NCBI RefSeq assembly: GCF_000969825.1
Contig: NZ_KQ033919.1
Coordinates: 114,030 to 178,029, forward strand
Length of the DNA: 64,000 nt
From: Parabacteroides gordonii MS-1 = DSM 23371
GTDB taxonomy: Bacteria > Bacteroidota > Bacteroidia > Bacteroidales > Tannerellaceae
Direction: 5' to 3'
Shown: piece after piece, positions 8,934 through 19,282 of the stretch
Numbering within the stretch: position 1 is the stretch's first letter
How the letters are laid out: the number at the start of each line of letters is the position of its first letter
Position numbers and translations under genes: made by a program
The notes under the pieces: model-generated
Seen by the model: the letters and a program-made list of their open reading frames with translations, nothing else
What the model was told of the DNA's origin: nothing
Database searches by the model: none

Positions 8934-9896
8934 TCAAGCAGCTTCGGCAATAGCTTCGTGTTTGGCAGCCTGCGGTTGTTCGGCCTCTTTCAGGCTTTCA
9001 TCAATCCTGTGCTGGAGTTCCTTACATTCCTGTTTGAGCCTTGACAGTTCATCGGCTTTGCTCCACTGACGGCAAATGATGTCCTGCAATGTGGGAATTT
9101 CGCTTTCTATCCGCTCTACCGCCTTTTGTTGCTTCTCGATAAGAGAGGGCAATTTGCTTAATGCTCCATGCGGATATTGTGCCGACTCAACAAAACCAAG
9201 CGGCAGCGCACCGCTCAGACCGCATCGGTATTTCAATCCACTTATACCCTCTACAAAGAATGTATTGCGGTCAAACGTACCGTCCATATTATACTCGCTA
9301 TGCACCAACAAGTTTAGCCCTGCATACGTGCCAACTGTACCATACGCTCCGTTGCGGTAGGTCTTGGCGATACGGTGCAACTCCCGGCCAACTTCCTCGG
9401 TACTGGCTTGCGGCAAGTTCAAAAGCAGGGTTGCCTTTGCCCCATTATACGAGTTGATGTATTCCAAATCCCTCTTGAAATCGGCCTCAGTACGCTTTGC
9501 CTTTTCGATTTCTCCCTGACCGGCAGCTATTTTACGCTCGGCACGGATGCGTTCTTTCTTGAAAATAGCCTGTTCCTTTTCAAGCTGCATAATCTTGTTG
9601 TCGAGCTTCGTCTTGTTCAGCAAGTCGTTATTGCCTGACAGAATAGCCACGAACTCGGCGAAGTTCATACCGCTGTCCTCATCCATGCCTCCCTCGTCAA
9701 TACGACGCACGGCGATTGTGCCGTTGTTAATTTGATTGATAAACATCTGCTTGTTTCTCAACAGATTGAACTTGTAGGCGTCAAGGGTCTTTTCCGTGCC
9801 GTAAATTACAATATCTACCACATTGCCACCCCACAGCTTTACAGTGTTGCCTTTGCGTACCGCCCTGCCGTTTCGTTGCTCCATGTCAGCAGGTCG
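8934..9896 (-). CDS. N6-methylase/SNF2 helicase, 3' exon
   Basis: Continuation of the gene at 12360-16376, interrupted by the group II intron. The exon opens with RPADMEQRNGRAVRKGN, the second half of SNF2 motif VI (Q-x-x-G-R-x-x-R), which directly follows HHLEIPW of the first exon when the intron is removed at the boundaries 12359/9897. It continues with GTEKTLDAY, a long Glu/Lys-rich coiled-coil stretch (about 100-190 of this exon) and an Ala-rich C-terminus. A spliced protein of 1,659 residues results, near the size usual for these element-borne methylase-helicases. The sequence just upstream in the same frame (ALDLP and before) is intron. Confidence 0.9.
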   Translation of the reverse strand, partial: RPADMEQRNGRAVRKGNTVKLWGGNVVDIVIYGTEKTLDAYKFNLLRNKQMFINQINNGTIAVRRIDEGGMDEDSGMNFAEFVAILSGNNDLLNKTKLDNKIMQLEKEQAIFKKERIRAERKIAAGQGEIEKAKRTEADFKRDLEYINSYNGAKATLLLNLPQASTEEVGRELHRIAKTYRNGAYGTVGTYAGLNLLVHSEYNMDGTFDRNTFFVEGISGLKYRCGLSGALPLGFVESAQYPHGALSKLPSLIEKQQKAVERIESEIPTLQDIICRQWSKADELSRLKQECKELQHRIDESLKEAEQPQAAKHEAIAEAA

Positions 9897-9936
9897 ATCG
9901 GGTAGGTCAAGGGCATTACTGCCCTCTTCCCCCCTC

Positions 9937-9971
9937 AGAACCGTACATGAGGGTTTCCCCTCATACGGCTC
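9937..9971 (-). ncRNA. Group II intron domain V
   Basis: On the minus strand GAGCCGTATGAGGG, GAAA, CCCTCATGTACGGTTC: the catalytic domain V hairpin with its GAAA tetraloop and two-nucleotide bulge. Domain VI follows with a GGGC..GCCC stem up to the 3' end at 9897. Confidence 0.93.
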
Positions 9972-10014
9972 AAGCTTTTCTAAGTCTCTGTTCGTGTGCA
10001 GAGACCGGCTCATA

Positions 10015-11682
10015 CTACTTCTTGTTTCCATTGGTTTTACGGGATAATTTGAAACATTCATCATGAACCAACAGATTACATTTCCGTCCGTCTTGGACGG
10101 TTGGCATTACGTTCCATGCCTTATGCGTGTCAATCGGTTCACCACATATCGGACATTTCCGACCTTGCTTTTCCCATAGGTAAAGCAGGGACTTACGTCC
10201 TTTCAGTGTCACAAGCATCTTTGACTTCATTCTTTTATTGAAGTACAGGCGGCAGTCTGCGTCAAACGGATTCATGTCCCCCTTTATCTGCGTATATTGC
10301 AGGAAAGGAAACGAAGATGCCAGTTTCAACAAGGTAAGTTGGTCTTCTTTGCCGTTTGATTTCTTGAACTTAGCCGCAAAAGTCCAGCTGTTCCCTCGGA
10401 TATTGTGCCAATAACGGTCTTTTATCCACCGTTTCCCTTTCTTGGAATGACGGCGTTTAGCCCATTGCCACAAGGCGAGAAATATCTGATGGTCAATTCT
10501 GTGAAAAGAATCACGTGTCGCCCCATGCTGATAATATGCTCCCCATCCTCGGATTTTAGCATTCAACATCCTGATTAATGATTCCTGCTTGCAACCCTTA
10601 TGACCTTTTGTCACCTTACGGATATTCTCCATAAAGCGTTTTTCGGCTTTCTTGGTCGGCTTGGTCAATATTTCATTGCCGAATTTGCGGATGTTGAAAC
10701 CGAGAAAATCGAAACCGTCACGGATATTGGTTATCACCGTCTTTTCTTCTGATAAGGTCAGACCTCTTTCAGACATAAAGTCGGCTACCAATGGCTTGAT
10801 TTCCTTTTCAAGTGTTTCACGGTTCTCGCAGGTAATTATAAAGTCATCAGCGTAACGGACAAGATTCACCATTGGCGAATATAACTTACCTTTGATTCTA
10901 ACTCGTTTATATTTCTCTGCAAGGACTTTCTGCAATCCGTCCAATGTCATATTGGCAAGCGTGGGAGAGATAATGCCACCTTGTGGCGTTCCCTCCTCTG
11001 TCGGGAACATCTGTTTGTTGAAGATATAGCCGCATTTCAACCATTTTCGGAGTATTGCCTTGTCCATAGGGATGTTGGCAAGCAGCCATTCATGGCTGAT
11101 ATGGTCGAAGCACCCCTTTATGTCACCCTCCAGAATCCATTCGGGAGAATAGCCTTTTCGGAGAATGTTATGGCATTGCATTACCGCGTCCATACAGCGG
11201 CGTTCCTTGCGGAAACCGTATGAACGTGAGTCGGCTGTTGTTTCCGACACTGGTTCTAATGCCATAAGGTAGAGTGCTTGCATGGCTCTGTCTTTCATTG
11301 TCGGTATTCCCAACGGTCGCAGTTTGCCATTACTCTTTTTGATGTGGACTCTTCTCAATGGCTTCGGCTGGTAGCCTCTGCGTTTGAGTTCGCTTATCGC
11401 TTGTGTTTTTGCTTCGGGTTTCTCCCATGTTTCCATGTCCACTCCGGGGGTGTTGCCACCTCCGTTAGAAGTAACTCTCTTTACGGCTAAGGCTTTTGCG
11501 TAAAAAGAGTGGGTCAGCGTCCACTGCAAGGCTTTCACCTTGTTGTATCTGCCTTCCTTCTGAGCCTTTACAATTCGTGCTTGTAGCTTTCTGACAGCCA
11601 ACTCCGCTTTAGTCCAGTCTATTCTGTCCCAAAGTGTTTGCTGATTGTCAGCAGGCGCACACGATGTCTTGTTTTCGTTCAT
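10015..11682 (-). CDS. ltrA: Group II intron reverse transcriptase/maturase with HNH endonuclease
   Basis: 555 residues. Reverse transcriptase blocks are in order: LRPLGIPTMKDRAMQAL, ILEGDIKGCFDHISHEWLL, GTPQGGIISPTLANM and the active site VRYADDFIIT near residue 272. The thumb/maturase domain X follows (WGAYYQHGATRDSFHRIDHQ, then KKGKRWIKDRYW). The C-terminal 60 residues form an HNH endonuclease with two CxxC-like pairs (KCPICGEPI, then NLLVHDEC). The protein promotes splicing of its host intron and, with the RNA, target-primed retrohoming; the HNH domain cuts the second strand. All catalytic motifs look intact, so the intron may be active. Confidence 0.96.
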   Translation of the reverse strand: MNENKTSCAPADNQQTLWDRIDWTKAELAVRKLQARIVKAQKEGRYNKVKALQWTLTHSFYAKALAVKRVTSNGGGNTPGVDMETWEKPEAKTQAISELKRRGYQPKPLRRVHIKKSNGKLRPLGIPTMKDRAMQALYLMALEPVSETTADSRSYGFRKERRCMDAVMQCHNILRKGYSPEWILEGDIKGCFDHISHEWLLANIPMDKAILRKWLKCGYIFNKQMFPTEEGTPQGGIISPTLANMTLDGLQKVLAEKYKRVRIKGKLYSPMVNLVRYADDFIITCENRETLEKEIKPLVADFMSERGLTLSEEKTVITNIRDGFDFLGFNIRKFGNEILTKPTKKAEKRFMENIRKVTKGHKGCKQESLIRMLNAKIRGWGAYYQHGATRDSFHRIDHQIFLALWQWAKRRHSKKGKRWIKDRYWHNIRGNSWTFAAKFKKSNGKEDQLTLLKLASSFPFLQYTQIKGDMNPFDADCRLYFNKRMKSKMLVTLKGRKSLLYLWEKQGRKCPICGEPIDTHKAWNVMPTVQDGRKCNLLVHDECFKLSRKTNGNKK

Positions 11683-12359
11683 TTGCTTTCCTCCTTTTGA
11701 AAGTTCTAAAAGTTAATTGTAAAGAATCACCATTTGACAACATTCGGTTTGATTGCCTACCTAATGTCGTCACAGAAGTCTGCCCACTTTCGTGTCGGAT
11801 GATGTCGCCCACATCAGCCCGTGATGTCGGTTCAATCCGTATCCGCTCCATTACAGAACGGCATTCGCTTTTTCTGTTATCTTATACCTGCACACCATTC
11901 GGCTTTCATTGCTGTCAGCTTACCTGCCATTTTTACATGACAGGAGATATACAGGCTTACCATGTTCCACATAGATAACTAACGGATAGGTTAGGTTCTG
12001 TCTCATCCTCCGGCGGTGCTTATATCCGTGTAATCCTACCATGGAGAGGATTAACCGACCGCTTCCCTTTTGGGTAGAGTGTGCCAGTATCTTACACTCT
12101 TTCGTGACATTACGAAGTTTACTAACAGTTCGCTTGCGCTAACCATACTATCCAGCCTCGCCACTCTACGGTATGATACTAACCGTACTTGACTTCCCCT
12201 CACGGTTCTGTCTTGTCTTGCGAAAGTGTACTTTGTCCCGTCCGCTTAATACAACATTAAGGTGCACCGGTCGGTAGGCTACCGCTGACGGAACAGCGGG
12301 TTAAAACTGATACCCGTAAGTATCATTCCAACAATTATCTATGCGACTTCATGTCGCAC

Positions 12360-15300
12360 CCAAGGTATTTCAAGGTGATGCACTGCCACAGCCCTTTGCT
12401 GGGCGTTCACACCTGTGCCTAACATGGTCGTACTTCCAAAAAGAACTCGCACCTTGCCGTTGTTCATTTCTTCAAACAGCTTTTTTCTTGCCCTCTCGGT
12501 AGTGGCGCATTGGATAAACTGTATTTCATCAGCAGGAATACCGAGTTGTACCAACTTTTCTTTGATGTCGGCATATATGTTCCATTCGTTCGGTTTGTAT
12601 GTACCAAGATCGCTGAACACGAACTGTGTACCCCGATTGTCATTCGAGCGTATATAGTAGTCATAGATTGTCCTCGCACAGATAGAAGCCTTGTTATCGG
12701 CATCATCCTTGAACTTGCAACCCAACAAGCGCATATCAAGAGCCATTTTTCGGGCTACATTGGTCGCAACCAGCATTTTTGCCTTATCGAGATTGTCGGG
12801 TTGCGGAACGTCAAGTCCCAAGTCCTTCCACTGGCCGCTACCGGCAAAAGAAATCAAGCGTCCTATCATTTCCTCCTGCTCGATTGTCGGGGGATAAGAG
12901 AGGAAACGCACGTTCTTCTCAGGCACGTCAAGATTTATCATGTCGGCTGTACAGTAATCCGTAATCTCACGCAGGAACATTGCCAGCTCCGGTACTTTGA
13001 TGTAAGTACGGAAACGCTCTTTGCGCTTCACCGAGCCTGTCACATTCAACTCATAATCTGCCGTTTTCTTTGTGAATATGGCTGCCCACGCATCGAAACA
13101 GCTAATCCGTTGCCGTTGAAGCTCCTGCGGACGCAAATACTTGAACATCACATATAGTTCGGTAAGGGCGTTCACGACCACCGTACCCGACAGAAACGTA
13201 GCCCCAAGGTCACGACCTGTACGAAGTTGGATGTCACGAATGGCGAACAAGAGGTTCATTGCCCTTTGAGAGCCTTTGGTGTTGCCGATACCTGCCACAC
13301 GGTTATGGCGTGTCTGAAACATTAAGTTCTTGAAAATATGGCACTCATCTACAAAAATATGGTCTATTCCCATTGTGTGGAAGTCCACAGCATCGTCTTT
13401 CCGATTATTGATTTTCATACGCAGTTCTTGTAATTTAGCCCCAAGGTTCTGTTTGCGCTTTTCTAATCCCTCCTGCATCTTTCCGCTACGGTAACGCATG
13501 GTGGACTGCTCCAAAAATTCAAGGTTACGTTCCACATCGGCAAGCTCTTCCGTGAATATATCTATCATGGTCTCTTCTGACTGCGGTATCTTGGCGAACT
13601 GGTCGTGGGTCAGTATGATGCAGTCCCAGTTGTTGTTCTTGATTTTTGAAAAGACCTCTTGCCTGTTGGCAAGGGTAAAATCTTCCTTGCCCGGATAGAG
13701 AACTTTGGCCGTAGGGTATGCCTTGCGGAACGTATCAGCAATTTCGTGCACATTCGCTTTCAGTCCGATAATAAGCGGCTTGTGTACCAGTCCGAGACGT
13801 TTCATTTCGTAAGCGGTAACACACATTATCATCGTCTTGCCTGTGCCTACCTCATGCCAACAGATACCGCCTCCGTTCTGCTTAATCATCCAGATAGCAT
13901 CTTTCTGTGAGGGATAGAGGCTATCGTATGGAAATTGCCCGAAAGAGAGCTGCGGAAAGGTTTGTGCCGAACCGTCATAGTGCGGCCTAACATAGCAGTT
14001 GAAACGCTCGTTATATACCCTTACCAGCTCGTCCCGAACCTCTATCGGCTGCCTGTCAAGCCAGCAGTTGAAACGGTCTCTAATCTCCTGTATCTTGGTG
14101 GCTGCCTCTTGTATGGCTTCCTCGTCCGGCACACGCACCTTATCACCATTGCGGTATATCTTTTTCGTAATTTCGGGTACAGTATCATGCAGGGCATGAA
14201 CAAACAAATCCTCACCGTTATAGTTGCGGACGAAATAGGTGTTGTAAGCCACCGGAGAGTAACTTTGCAGACGTACCATGTAGGTGTCGTTCACATCGAA
14301 ATACATTACACTTGTCTCTACCTTGAAAAGTTCAGTTGCAAAATCGGCGTATAACTTTGTGTCAATCCAACGCTCGCCCATGTTAATATCGAGTTCCTCG
14401 TAGGGTATCGCTTCGGGTGTCGCATCCGCCAAAGCCCTTACAGCAGTTTCCGTCCAATCTTTTTCCCTGTCCGTGAGTTCGGACAAGTAAGAACCTATCT
14501 CCTTGCATTTGGCTATGACATTGCCTGAAAGGAACTTGCCTTTATGCTCCCACTCCCCGATAGCGGGATTGTAAAATATTTCACCTTTGAGGTCGCCGAT
14601 GATTTCTTCCTCGGCACTGTCCGTGGACTGCATCAGGTAGTCCATATCAACCTTGCCGTAGAAATTCAAGCTGCTTGCCAACGCTTCAATCGGTGTCAGC
14701 CGTTTGTTCGGGTCTATCTTCTTGAACGCCACAGGTTCACGCATGATGTCGGACTTGACTAAATCTTTTCCAAGCTGCATTTCTATTGTAAAGACTTCCA
14801 CACCGAGGCTGTCAAGCATGATAAACTCCTTGTTGTCGTTCTCGTGGAAACAGCCCCATTTGGCAACAAAGGCATCGTATCGGGCGTTCAGCTCTCTACG
14901 CAATCCGTTATCCTCTTTTTGTTCTTCCCTTTCTTTGATTGACAGTTCAAAGTATGCTTTGCGTATAGGAAAATAATCTTTCGCCCTATCTGTATTGACC
15001 TTACCCTCGTCCACCGGCACAAAATCAATGGCTACCTCTTGATAAAGACTTGATTTTCGATATTGGATAGTACCCACCTGGCCCTCAAACAGTACCATTG
15101 CGCCGTCTTTCATCCATGCTTCCACCCCATCCGTGTAGGCTCGTTTACCTTTTTCTACTTGTTTCATCGCTACATTCCCGAAAAGGGACATTTGCATATG
15201 TTCGCTGCCCTGTCCGTTCCCTGTGAAAAGACTTTTGCGGAAATATCGACCAAAGTCGAGTTTCAGCAGTGCGGCGAGATATTGCGACATGGCATTTTCA

Positions 15301-16376
15301 TTTCCCTGCCATTGGTATTTGCGCACATATTTTCCGTATTGGTTCTGTACAATGCGGCTACCTGTTGCAAGGGTAGTTTTCGGCATGGTAAACAATTTGT
15401 TGGCGTATTCGGTCATTGTGCCTATGGCGTCCGCCTTTTCCCTGCCTACTTGTAAAAACAGTTGTTCCCGTTGTGAGAGTACCGTCTTGTGCGTGTGCTT
15501 TTGGAATATCAGCAGGTCACTGCCTACCTCTATACCGCTTGTCTGCATGAAAAGCATATCGGGCAGACGGATTGCACTTATCAGGTCTGCATGATTTACA
15601 AGATATTCACGCACGAACTTGTTACCGGGCGTGTCGGCTATGCCCCTCGATGTGATGAAAGCCAATAATCCACCCTCATTCAACAACTCCATCGCTTTGA
15701 CAAAAAAGTAGTTGTGTATGGTCTTGGTGGCCTGTTCGTACATACCGCCTTTCTTCCACAGCTCCGCATCGAATACCCGGAAATTGCCAAACGGGATGTT
15801 GGAGGCTATGACATCGAAAGTTGTATGCTCAAAACCTTGTTCTCCAATGGTTTCAAATGCAGCCGTCCGTGTTAGCGTGTTCTCATGGAGCAGGGAAAGT
15901 ATCATCCCCGAAATGAGATCTTTCTCAATGGCATAGTCATACGTGCCGGACATGGCTATGGGCAGAAAACCGCCTATACCTGCACTCGGTTCGAGAAATG
16001 AACGCATTTTGAGGCCGTTTTCGCTGAACGTGGCGTGTATCTGCCGCACCACTGCATCAACAAGGAATTTAGGAGTGTAAAATGCTGTCAGTACAGATGC
16101 TTTGATACCCTCTATGACATTGTGTCGCATGGGTTCTGTGAAATGAGGGTAAGCATTGATTAACTCCTGCAATCTTTGTATCGGTTCTTGCATATCACCA
16201 CCTATGGGCTTGTCCGTACCTATATTCAACACTTCTTTGATACCCCCGAAACCAGAATATCGGGATAAAATTTCTTTTTCTTCCGCAGTGGCCTGCCTGC
16301 CTTGAACTTGGATTTTCATTGCCGTTTCTATGGCTTCCACGTTCGCTACCAATGATTTCAATTTGTTGTAACTCAT
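12360..16376 (-). CDS. N6-methylase/SNF2 helicase, 5' exon
   Basis: 1,339 residues of coding sequence before the intron. An N-terminal Rossmann methylase carries motif I (EPSAGIGGF, about 130) and motif IV SNIPFG (about 193, an NPPY-type site as in adenine methylases). A SNF2-type helicase follows with Walker A WHEVGTGKT (about 840), DEAH-like VDECH (about 1010) and the first half of motif VI (HHLEIPW, 1333-1339), where the intron cuts. Such giant methylase-helicases are usual on Bacteroidales conjugative elements and probably modify element DNA to escape restriction. The ATG at 16376 is preceded by one of the repeated fold-back modules. The frame runs six codons into the intron without the missing helicase end. 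Confidence 0.93.
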
Positions 16377-16590
16377 AATTTAACCTTTCTTTTTTTCCCT
16401 TTTTTCGGCCTGTTTGCGACCTTTGGGATTTATTTTCTGCCTCCAAAAGGTGGCGGAAACAATCTGACAAGGCTGATGCGGAAAAATACGCTCGACAGAC
16501 GGAGAGGAAGATTTTTACGGCTCACTCGCAGCGGAACGCCGGCATTGGCAAGATTGGAGCAGCCTATTACCTTTGCGGGAAAATAAGTCC
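16377..16590 (-). promoter_or_regulatory. Fold-back promoter module a (methylase-helicase)
   Basis: Arm A 16425-16479 is imperfectly complementary to arm B 16542-16590. Arm B contains TTGG (16545), a 20-nt spacer and TACCTTTG at 16568-16575, pointing away from the gene in duplex DNA but toward it if the plus strand folds back. A TTTCCC tract (GGGAAA in the mRNA) lies between arm A and the start codon. Confidence 0.7.
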
Positions 16591-16819
16591 ACGAGAGGTC
16601 GCACGGCAGCAGCAAAACGATAATAAATGACAATCAAATAGAAAGGGATGAATAAAACTGTAAAACAGGGGTGTTAAAACAGGGTAACGGACAATCGGAA
16701 CGGATTGCCCGTACTATAATCGGAGGAAGGTGAACTATAAAGGGAGGTGGAATCGGGTGGATTGGCCCATCTCTTGATAATTGCAGACTATTACTCTCAG
16801 AATGACGACTATATTAAAT
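16409..16819. repeat. Long direct repeat, copy 1
   Basis: About 410 nt, nearly identical to 19322-19719; the copies differ by a few substitutions, one extra T in copy 2 and a 14-nt deletion in copy 2. It contains fold-back module a and extends about 230 nt past its distal arm. Confidence 0.93.
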
Positions 16820-16884
16820 GTCGTAAAAAAATGCAACGGACTATTTTTTTTGTATCATGAGCGTATTATTCAGCAAATTAGTTG

Positions 16885-16892
16885 TATCTTTG
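16885..16892 (+). promoter_or_regulatory. -7 box for the toxin-antitoxin operon
   Basis: TATCTTTG, 22 nt before the ATG at 16915. Because the box sits here, a longer reading from a TTG at 16882 would begin inside the promoter, so ATG 16915 is the start. Confidence 0.75.
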
Positions 16893-16914
16893 TAATCGCA
16901 TAGATTTTTTTGAA

Positions 16915-17472
16915 ATGAAAACAGCTATACAGATTGCTAAAATAAGAGCAGTGGTACTCTACATCATGCAGAGTTTCACTCAAGGAGTGGACTATATAAA
17001 GTTATTTAAAATACTTTATTTTGCCCAACAGGACCATCTTGTCAAATATGGCAAAGTGATTGTCGAAGACTCTTTCAGAGCATTGAAGCATGGCCCGGTG
17101 CCAGCCTATACCTACAAGGCACTGCAAATTGCAGAAGGCAAACCCTTGGATGGGAATTTTGACGAGTTCCTTTCAGACATAGAGGTTCGTGACAAGAAGG
17201 TATATACTTCTGCCGTACCCGATATGGACTATATATCAGGTGCCAACAAACGTTGTCTTGACGCTGCTATCGCTAAATATAAGGATACAGACCCTTATGA
17301 CTTGTCCGATTTGTCGCATGACTCGGCATGGGAAGAAGCGATGACACGCATTCAGGATGATCCTCAAAAAAACTTCATTACCATTATAGATATAGCCCGG
17401 GCAGGAAAAGCTACCAAGGACATGGTAGATTATATCCGAGAAAAGCAGATTGTCAAGAACGCTTTATCTTAA
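16915..17472 (+). CDS. Panacea-domain (DUF4065/SocA-like) antitoxin
   Basis: 185 residues from the ATG after the -7 box. The Panacea pattern is clear: YIKLFKILYFAQQDHLVKYG, then EDSFRALKHGPVPAYTYKAL, the conserved K-L-x-K-x-L-Y-x-A and H-G-P-V-x-x-x-x-Y-x-x-L blocks. Panacea proteins act as antitoxins that neutralise many unrelated toxins encoded next to them. The next gene starts 5 nt later, a typical two-gene arrangement. The pair is flanked by the 0.4-kb repeats, so it may have been inserted into, or be deletable from, the element. The antitoxin role is inferred from family. Confidence 0.87.
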   Translation: MKTAIQIAKIRAVVLYIMQSFTQGVDYIKLFKILYFAQQDHLVKYGKVIVEDSFRALKHGPVPAYTYKALQIAEGKPLDGNFDEFLSDIEVRDKKVYTSAVPDMDYISGANKRCLDAAIAKYKDTDPYDLSDLSHDSAWEEAMTRIQDDPQKNFITIIDIARAGKATKDMVDYIREKQIVKNALS

Positions 17473-17477
17473 ATCAA

Positions 17478-17963
17478 ATGGACGACAAAACCGGTGCATT
17501 GGAAAAGCTGAAAGCTATAATGGCCAAAGCTGAGCAAGTAGATATGTCATCAGTCAAAATTGGTGACATTATTTATGTCCCCTTGGACGAAGAGGACGGA
17601 CTGATACTAAAAGACGGATATAAAGACCGCAATAAATATATTGTTATTATCGGCTTTACTCCGGAAGGTGTCGCTATCGGTGCTTTACTGATAAATTCGG
17701 AAATAGATTCTTCCAAGAGGTCGGAAGAGCTACTGGACTGCCAATATTCTTTGATGGTTCGGAACTATCGTGATATTCTGGACTATGACAGTTGGCTGGA
17801 TTGTTCCGATATATTCGAACTTTCAAAATTAAAAATCACGGAAAAGAACGGTAAACTGAAAGGTTGCCTGATTTCCGAAGACAGGGAACGGGTAATGCAG
17901 TTTCTAAGAGAGACAGAGGTGTTCGATAATGCAACTAAAAGACGTTATGGCATTATTAAATAA
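17478..17963 (+). CDS. Putative toxin partner of the Panacea antitoxin
   Basis: 161 residues, 5 nt after the Panacea gene. The first half has an SH3-barrel-like strand pattern (VKIGDIIYVPLDEEDGLIL, NKYIVIIGF, VAIGALLIN) reminiscent of PemK/MazF-type RNases, but I see no certain catalytic residue set. Residues 75-160 are mixed helix and strand with no recognised motif. The toxin assignment rests on position beside a Panacea gene; the MazF-like fold is a guess from pattern. Confidence 0.65.
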   Translation: MDDKTGALEKLKAIMAKAEQVDMSSVKIGDIIYVPLDEEDGLILKDGYKDRNKYIVIIGFTPEGVAIGALLINSEIDSSKRSEELLDCQYSLMVRNYRDILDYDSWLDCSDIFELSKLKITEKNGKLKGCLISEDRERVMQFLRETEVFDNATKRRYGIIK

Positions 17964-17982
17964 TGGCGTTAAATCATAGGGA

Positions 17983-18336
17983 ATGGATAGAATAGGTTTA
18001 GATACCAGAATTTCAAGGAAAGAATCGTTTCTATTGGCAAATGACGGTTTGTATTTAGGCAGATTGTCGTTGAACACATCTACTCCTGATTCCATATCCA
18101 ACAACGAGAATATATACGGTAGTCACTTTTCAAGTATATCTTTCAAGAATCGGTATTCCATATATGGAAGTCCCAGTTCATCGTTAAGTCCATACAATCC
18201 GAATACATTAACCCCACCAGTTATTTATTTAAGAGGTGAGAAAATCGGTTGTTTGAGTAAAAATGTGAATCTTACAAATCGTGTAGATCTGGACGTGCTT
18301 AATGACTGGATGATAAGTCAGCGATTATTTGATTAG
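17983..18336 (+). CDS. YGS-repeat protein of unknown function
   Basis: 117 residues, 19 nt after the putative toxin gene and on the same strand. The middle holds degenerate short repeats built around Y-G-S and S-x-x-S-x-x-N: NIYGSHFSSISFKNRY, SIYGSPSSSLSPYNPN. These are framed by two G-R-L-S-x-N / G-C-L-S-x-N segments (YLGRLSLNT, IGCLSKNVN). I recall the same repeat style in small uncharacterised proteins of many bacteria but know no function. Low-complexity Ser/Asn/Tyr composition suggests a beta-rich or extended structure. It may be a third member of the toxin-antitoxin operon. Confidence 0.65.
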   Translation: MDRIGLDTRISRKESFLLANDGLYLGRLSLNTSTPDSISNNENIYGSHFSSISFKNRYSIYGSPSSSLSPYNPNTLTPPVIYLRGEKIGCLSKNVNLTNRVDLDVLNDWMISQRLFD

Positions 18337-18475
18337 TTTTCCATACAGAAAAATACATAAGTTTCCAATCGTAAATTGGGAACTTATGTATTTAGTAGGT
18401 CAAATGCTGATGCCGTCCTATAAAACGACTGGAGTTATCGTTGTAAGTAATAACTTCTTCAGACATCATTAATCT

Positions 18476-19048
18476 CTACTTTCCAATCTTATACATATTA
18501 TCACGGGAGTCAAACCGCACACCGCAAAAAATGTAGTCAGGTGTACGCACTGCCCTTGCCGTGTATATATCCTTGCAGTTGCATTCTTCAAGGTATCCTG
18601 CCAAACTATCCACCATAATAGCGCAACTTAACTCCGCTGTTTGATGCTTGAACCGCCTGCCGTTTATTTCGACTAACACATAAGGGGCAAAAAAATCAAA
18701 CGGGCTATTGCTTTCGGGGGATAAGATACCGATGTCTATGAGTCTGACAGGATTTAACTTTTCGTCCTTTGCCTTGTCGTTGTCCTTTTCAATTTGTTCA
18801 CGTAGCAAGCGGAGATAGCAATCTTTCTTCGCTTCAAAGGTATGTATCGACTTAATCCACTCACGAATCCGTTTCTTAAAGTATGCCATACTATTGGAAA
18901 CAAAGAGCGTTATCCGTCCGTCTATGACAAAACCGTAATCGGTCATACCACTCCATTTACCCATACATTTATGGCGTACAGGTTCCCATGTCTTGCCTCC
19001 TACAAGGGCAACAAATTCATCTACTGCTGCTTTCTCTTTCCTTTTCAT
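18476..19048 (-). CDS. Hypothetical protein (190 aa) of the element
   Basis: Lys-rich N-terminus (MKRKEKAAVDEF), a central basic helical stretch (YFKKRIREWIKSIHTFEAKK) and a C-terminal domain with YIFCGVRFDSRDNMYKIG. No membrane segment or signal peptide. It lies 12 nt after the 73-residue gene on the same strand, so both probably share fold-back module b. No family recognised. Confidence 0.6.
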   Translation of the reverse strand: MKRKEKAAVDEFVALVGGKTWEPVRHKCMGKWSGMTDYGFVIDGRITLFVSNSMAYFKKRIREWIKSIHTFEAKKDCYLRLLREQIEKDNDKAKDEKLNPVRLIDIGILSPESNSPFDFFAPYVLVEINGRRFKHQTAELSCAIMVDSLAGYLEECNCKDIYTARAVRTPDYIFCGVRFDSRDNMYKIGK

Positions 19049-19060
19049 TGTATATAGTTT

Positions 19061-19282
19061 TTAAAATTCAGGAATAGTTGCTTTCTCAATCAAAACGTTG
19101 TCGGCATAATACTCAATCGCCCCCGTAGTAACACCAATATCCTGACAAGCTGTTCTGAGATAGTTTTGATAGTCGTTTCCAGAAAAGTTCTTACCACATA
19201 AGTTTTTGAAAATCATCGGAATGGATATATCGTCTGTACTCGATAGTATCACTTTGCCATTCTGCCTAATCTCTGTTTTCAT
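19061..19282 (-). CDS. Small hypothetical protein (73 aa)
   Basis: Soluble, with IPMIFKNLCGKNFSGNDYQNYLRTACQDIG in the centre. It is the first gene behind fold-back module b (copy 2 of the long repeat) and precedes the 190-residue gene by 12 nt. Function unknown. It is a real gene rather than chance, judging by its start placed at the normal distance from the conserved module. Confidence 0.55.
   Translation of the reverse strand: MKTEIRQNGKVILSSTDDISIPMIFKNLCGKNFSGNDYQNYLRTACQDIGVTTGAIEYYADNVLIEKATIPEF

Larger units (their letters stand above)
9897..12359 (-). mobile_element. Group II intron inside the methylase-helicase gene
   Basis: 2,463 nt. On the minus strand it begins GTGCGACATG (the GUGYG 5' consensus) directly after codon TGG, and ends CCTACCCGAT (Y-A-Y type 3' end) directly before CGA. 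Joining the exons restores the helicase frame at a codon boundary. It encodes a reverse transcriptase/maturase in its domain IV and has a textbook domain V and a domain VI near the 3' end. The 5' portion from 11683 to 12359 is the structured domain I-III region and holds no gene. Splicing is needed for a full-length methylase-helicase. Confidence 0.95.

Noticed and set aside
9899-10064. Extension of the helicase fragment upstream of 9896 as protein
   Set aside because: The frame stays open but is group II intron domain V/VI sequence and would not be in the spliced product.
16195-16633. Minus-strand frames across the start of the methylase gene and the repeat, seen again at 19287-19547
   Set aside because: They read through the conserved fold-back module, which is explained as a nucleic-acid structure; frames are not kept in other module copies.
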